From: Sporolactobacillus nakayamae
GTDB lineage: Bacteria; Bacillota; Bacilli; Bacillales; Sporolactobacillaceae
Direction: 5' to 3'
Assembly: GCF_900113325.1 (NCBI RefSeq)
Contig: NZ_FOOY01000003.1
Span: forward strand, 124,001 to 188,000
Length of the DNA stretch: 64,000 nt
The first letter of the stretch is position 1; every line of letters begins with the position of its first letter. Both the position numbers and the translations under genes were made by a program. Below the pieces are notes generated by a model. The model searched no databases. It was given only the letters and a program-made list of their open reading frames with translations, and was not told the origin of the DNA. Below, one piece after another: positions 63,571 to 64,000 of the stretch.

Positions 63571-64000
63571 TCAAAAAAACACCTGATTCACGATGCGAAG
63601 GTAGTCAATTCGAGGCAGGTAGCTCTGAGGAATTAAGTGCCCGTGTTCGTGAAAAAAACGTTTGGGAATTGATTTTCGACCCCCACTTAAAGAAGCATCC
63701 CAGAACGATGCAAGAAAATCGGATTCGAGCAAATAGGTATCCGAACTCTGCGAAAATTTAACGATGATGAATCCAATTCCGCCATGTCGCTTGATACGTT
63801 TCATATGCTCAACTTGATGGGCGTGAAAATTCTTCAGGGGGATATAGTTCTCGTGTGTGGTTTCCTTCGCTTCGAAATCTATGTATTTTCCCCTATAGAT
63901 ACCATTGTAGTCTGTGGTAGAGGCTTTGCGAAAATAGGCTTCAGTAATTTTCGCCGCACTTCGTTTCGGATAGTCCACGTGAACAATCTGGATCGGTGTT
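63571..64000 (-). CDS. recU: Holliday junction resolvase RecU (5' end outside window)
   Basis: A structure-specific endonuclease for recombination and chromosome segregation in Firmicutes. The visible C-terminal 142 residues include TPIQIVHVDYPKRSAAKI (continuing past the window edge), TTDYNGIYRGKYIDFEAKET with the catalytic Asp and Glu-x-Lys, FHAHQVEHM and GGRKSIPKRFF. A GTG at 63978 is internal by homology; the true start is beyond position 64000. It lies 82 bases upstream of ponA on the same strand, the usual recU-ponA operon. Confidence 0.95.
   Translation of the reverse strand, partial: TPIQIVHVDYPKRSAAKITEAYFRKASTTDYNGIYRGKYIDFEAKETTHENYIPLKNFHAHQVEHMKRIKRHGGIGFIIVKFSQSSDTYLLESDFLASFWDASLSGGRKSIPKRFFHEHGHLIPQSYLPRIDYLRIVNQVFF

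Noticed and set aside
1-64000. tRNA, rRNA, CRISPR array, prophage or complete insertion sequence
   Set aside because: No cloverleaf-like gene, spaced repeat array, integrase or complete transposase was found; the only mobile trace is the IS66 remnant.

Overview
The window looks like the chromosome of a low-to-moderate GC Gram-positive rod of the order Bacillales. The right end keeps the Bacillus order ypjD-dapB-mgsA-cca-birA-panC-panD-ypmB-aspB-asnS-dnaD-nth-ypoC, facing ponA and recU. DnaD, YpoC and RecU are typical of that order. Several genes that sit inside this block in Bacillus subtilis are missing here: bshB1 and bshA between mgsA and cca, panB before panC, and dinG and ypmA after panD. 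That reduction, with the glycogen operon and amino-acid genes, would fit a Sporolactobacillus-like relative; this placement is inference. I saw no rRNA, tRNA or CRISPR array.

Layout. 1-8950: glycogen operon (end of glgB, glgA, glgC, glgD, glgP and a GH13 amylase-family enzyme), with a CcpA-type cre site before glgC. 9115-16577: ilvE, a DUF2871 membrane protein, a YhaQP-like ABC exporter, a PadR/HAAS module with a repeat-rich membrane protein, plsX and metA. 16860-24609: a chemoreceptor of odd topology, then the branched-chain amino acid importer livJ-H-M-G-F with CodY-like boxes upstream. 24680-33566: accessory genes (a tiny CxxC protein with a condensation-type acyltransferase, MATE exporter, gpmA, alaR-alaT, acetyltransferase, phosphatase) and a second PadR/HAAS-VanZ module broken by a degraded IS66 element. 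33630-50181: htpG under a perfect CIRCE operator, a glutathione peroxidase-like protein, a P1-family peptidase, several small stress or transport genes, a P2C-like P-type ATPase, an amidase, RarD and YitT. 50288-64000: the conserved housekeeping block described above.

How the genes work together. The first 9 kb make, branch and break down glycogen, and the cre site suggests carbon catabolite control. ilvE, the liv importer, alaR-alaT and aspB handle amino nitrogen and are plausible CodY/Lrp-controlled functions. dapB (lysine and cell wall), birA (biotin loading), panC-panD (coenzyme A), asnS, nth, ponA and recU are core biosynthesis, translation, repair and wall functions.

The observations most worth follow-up are: an RNA-like three-way junction at 55861-55941; a panC leader with a Shine-Dalgarno-hiding hairpin and alternative pairings; the exact footprint of an IS66 insertion in a vanZ gene, with the tail now fused to tnpA; CIRCE control of htpG; and a chemoreceptor whose sensor appears to be cytoplasmic.
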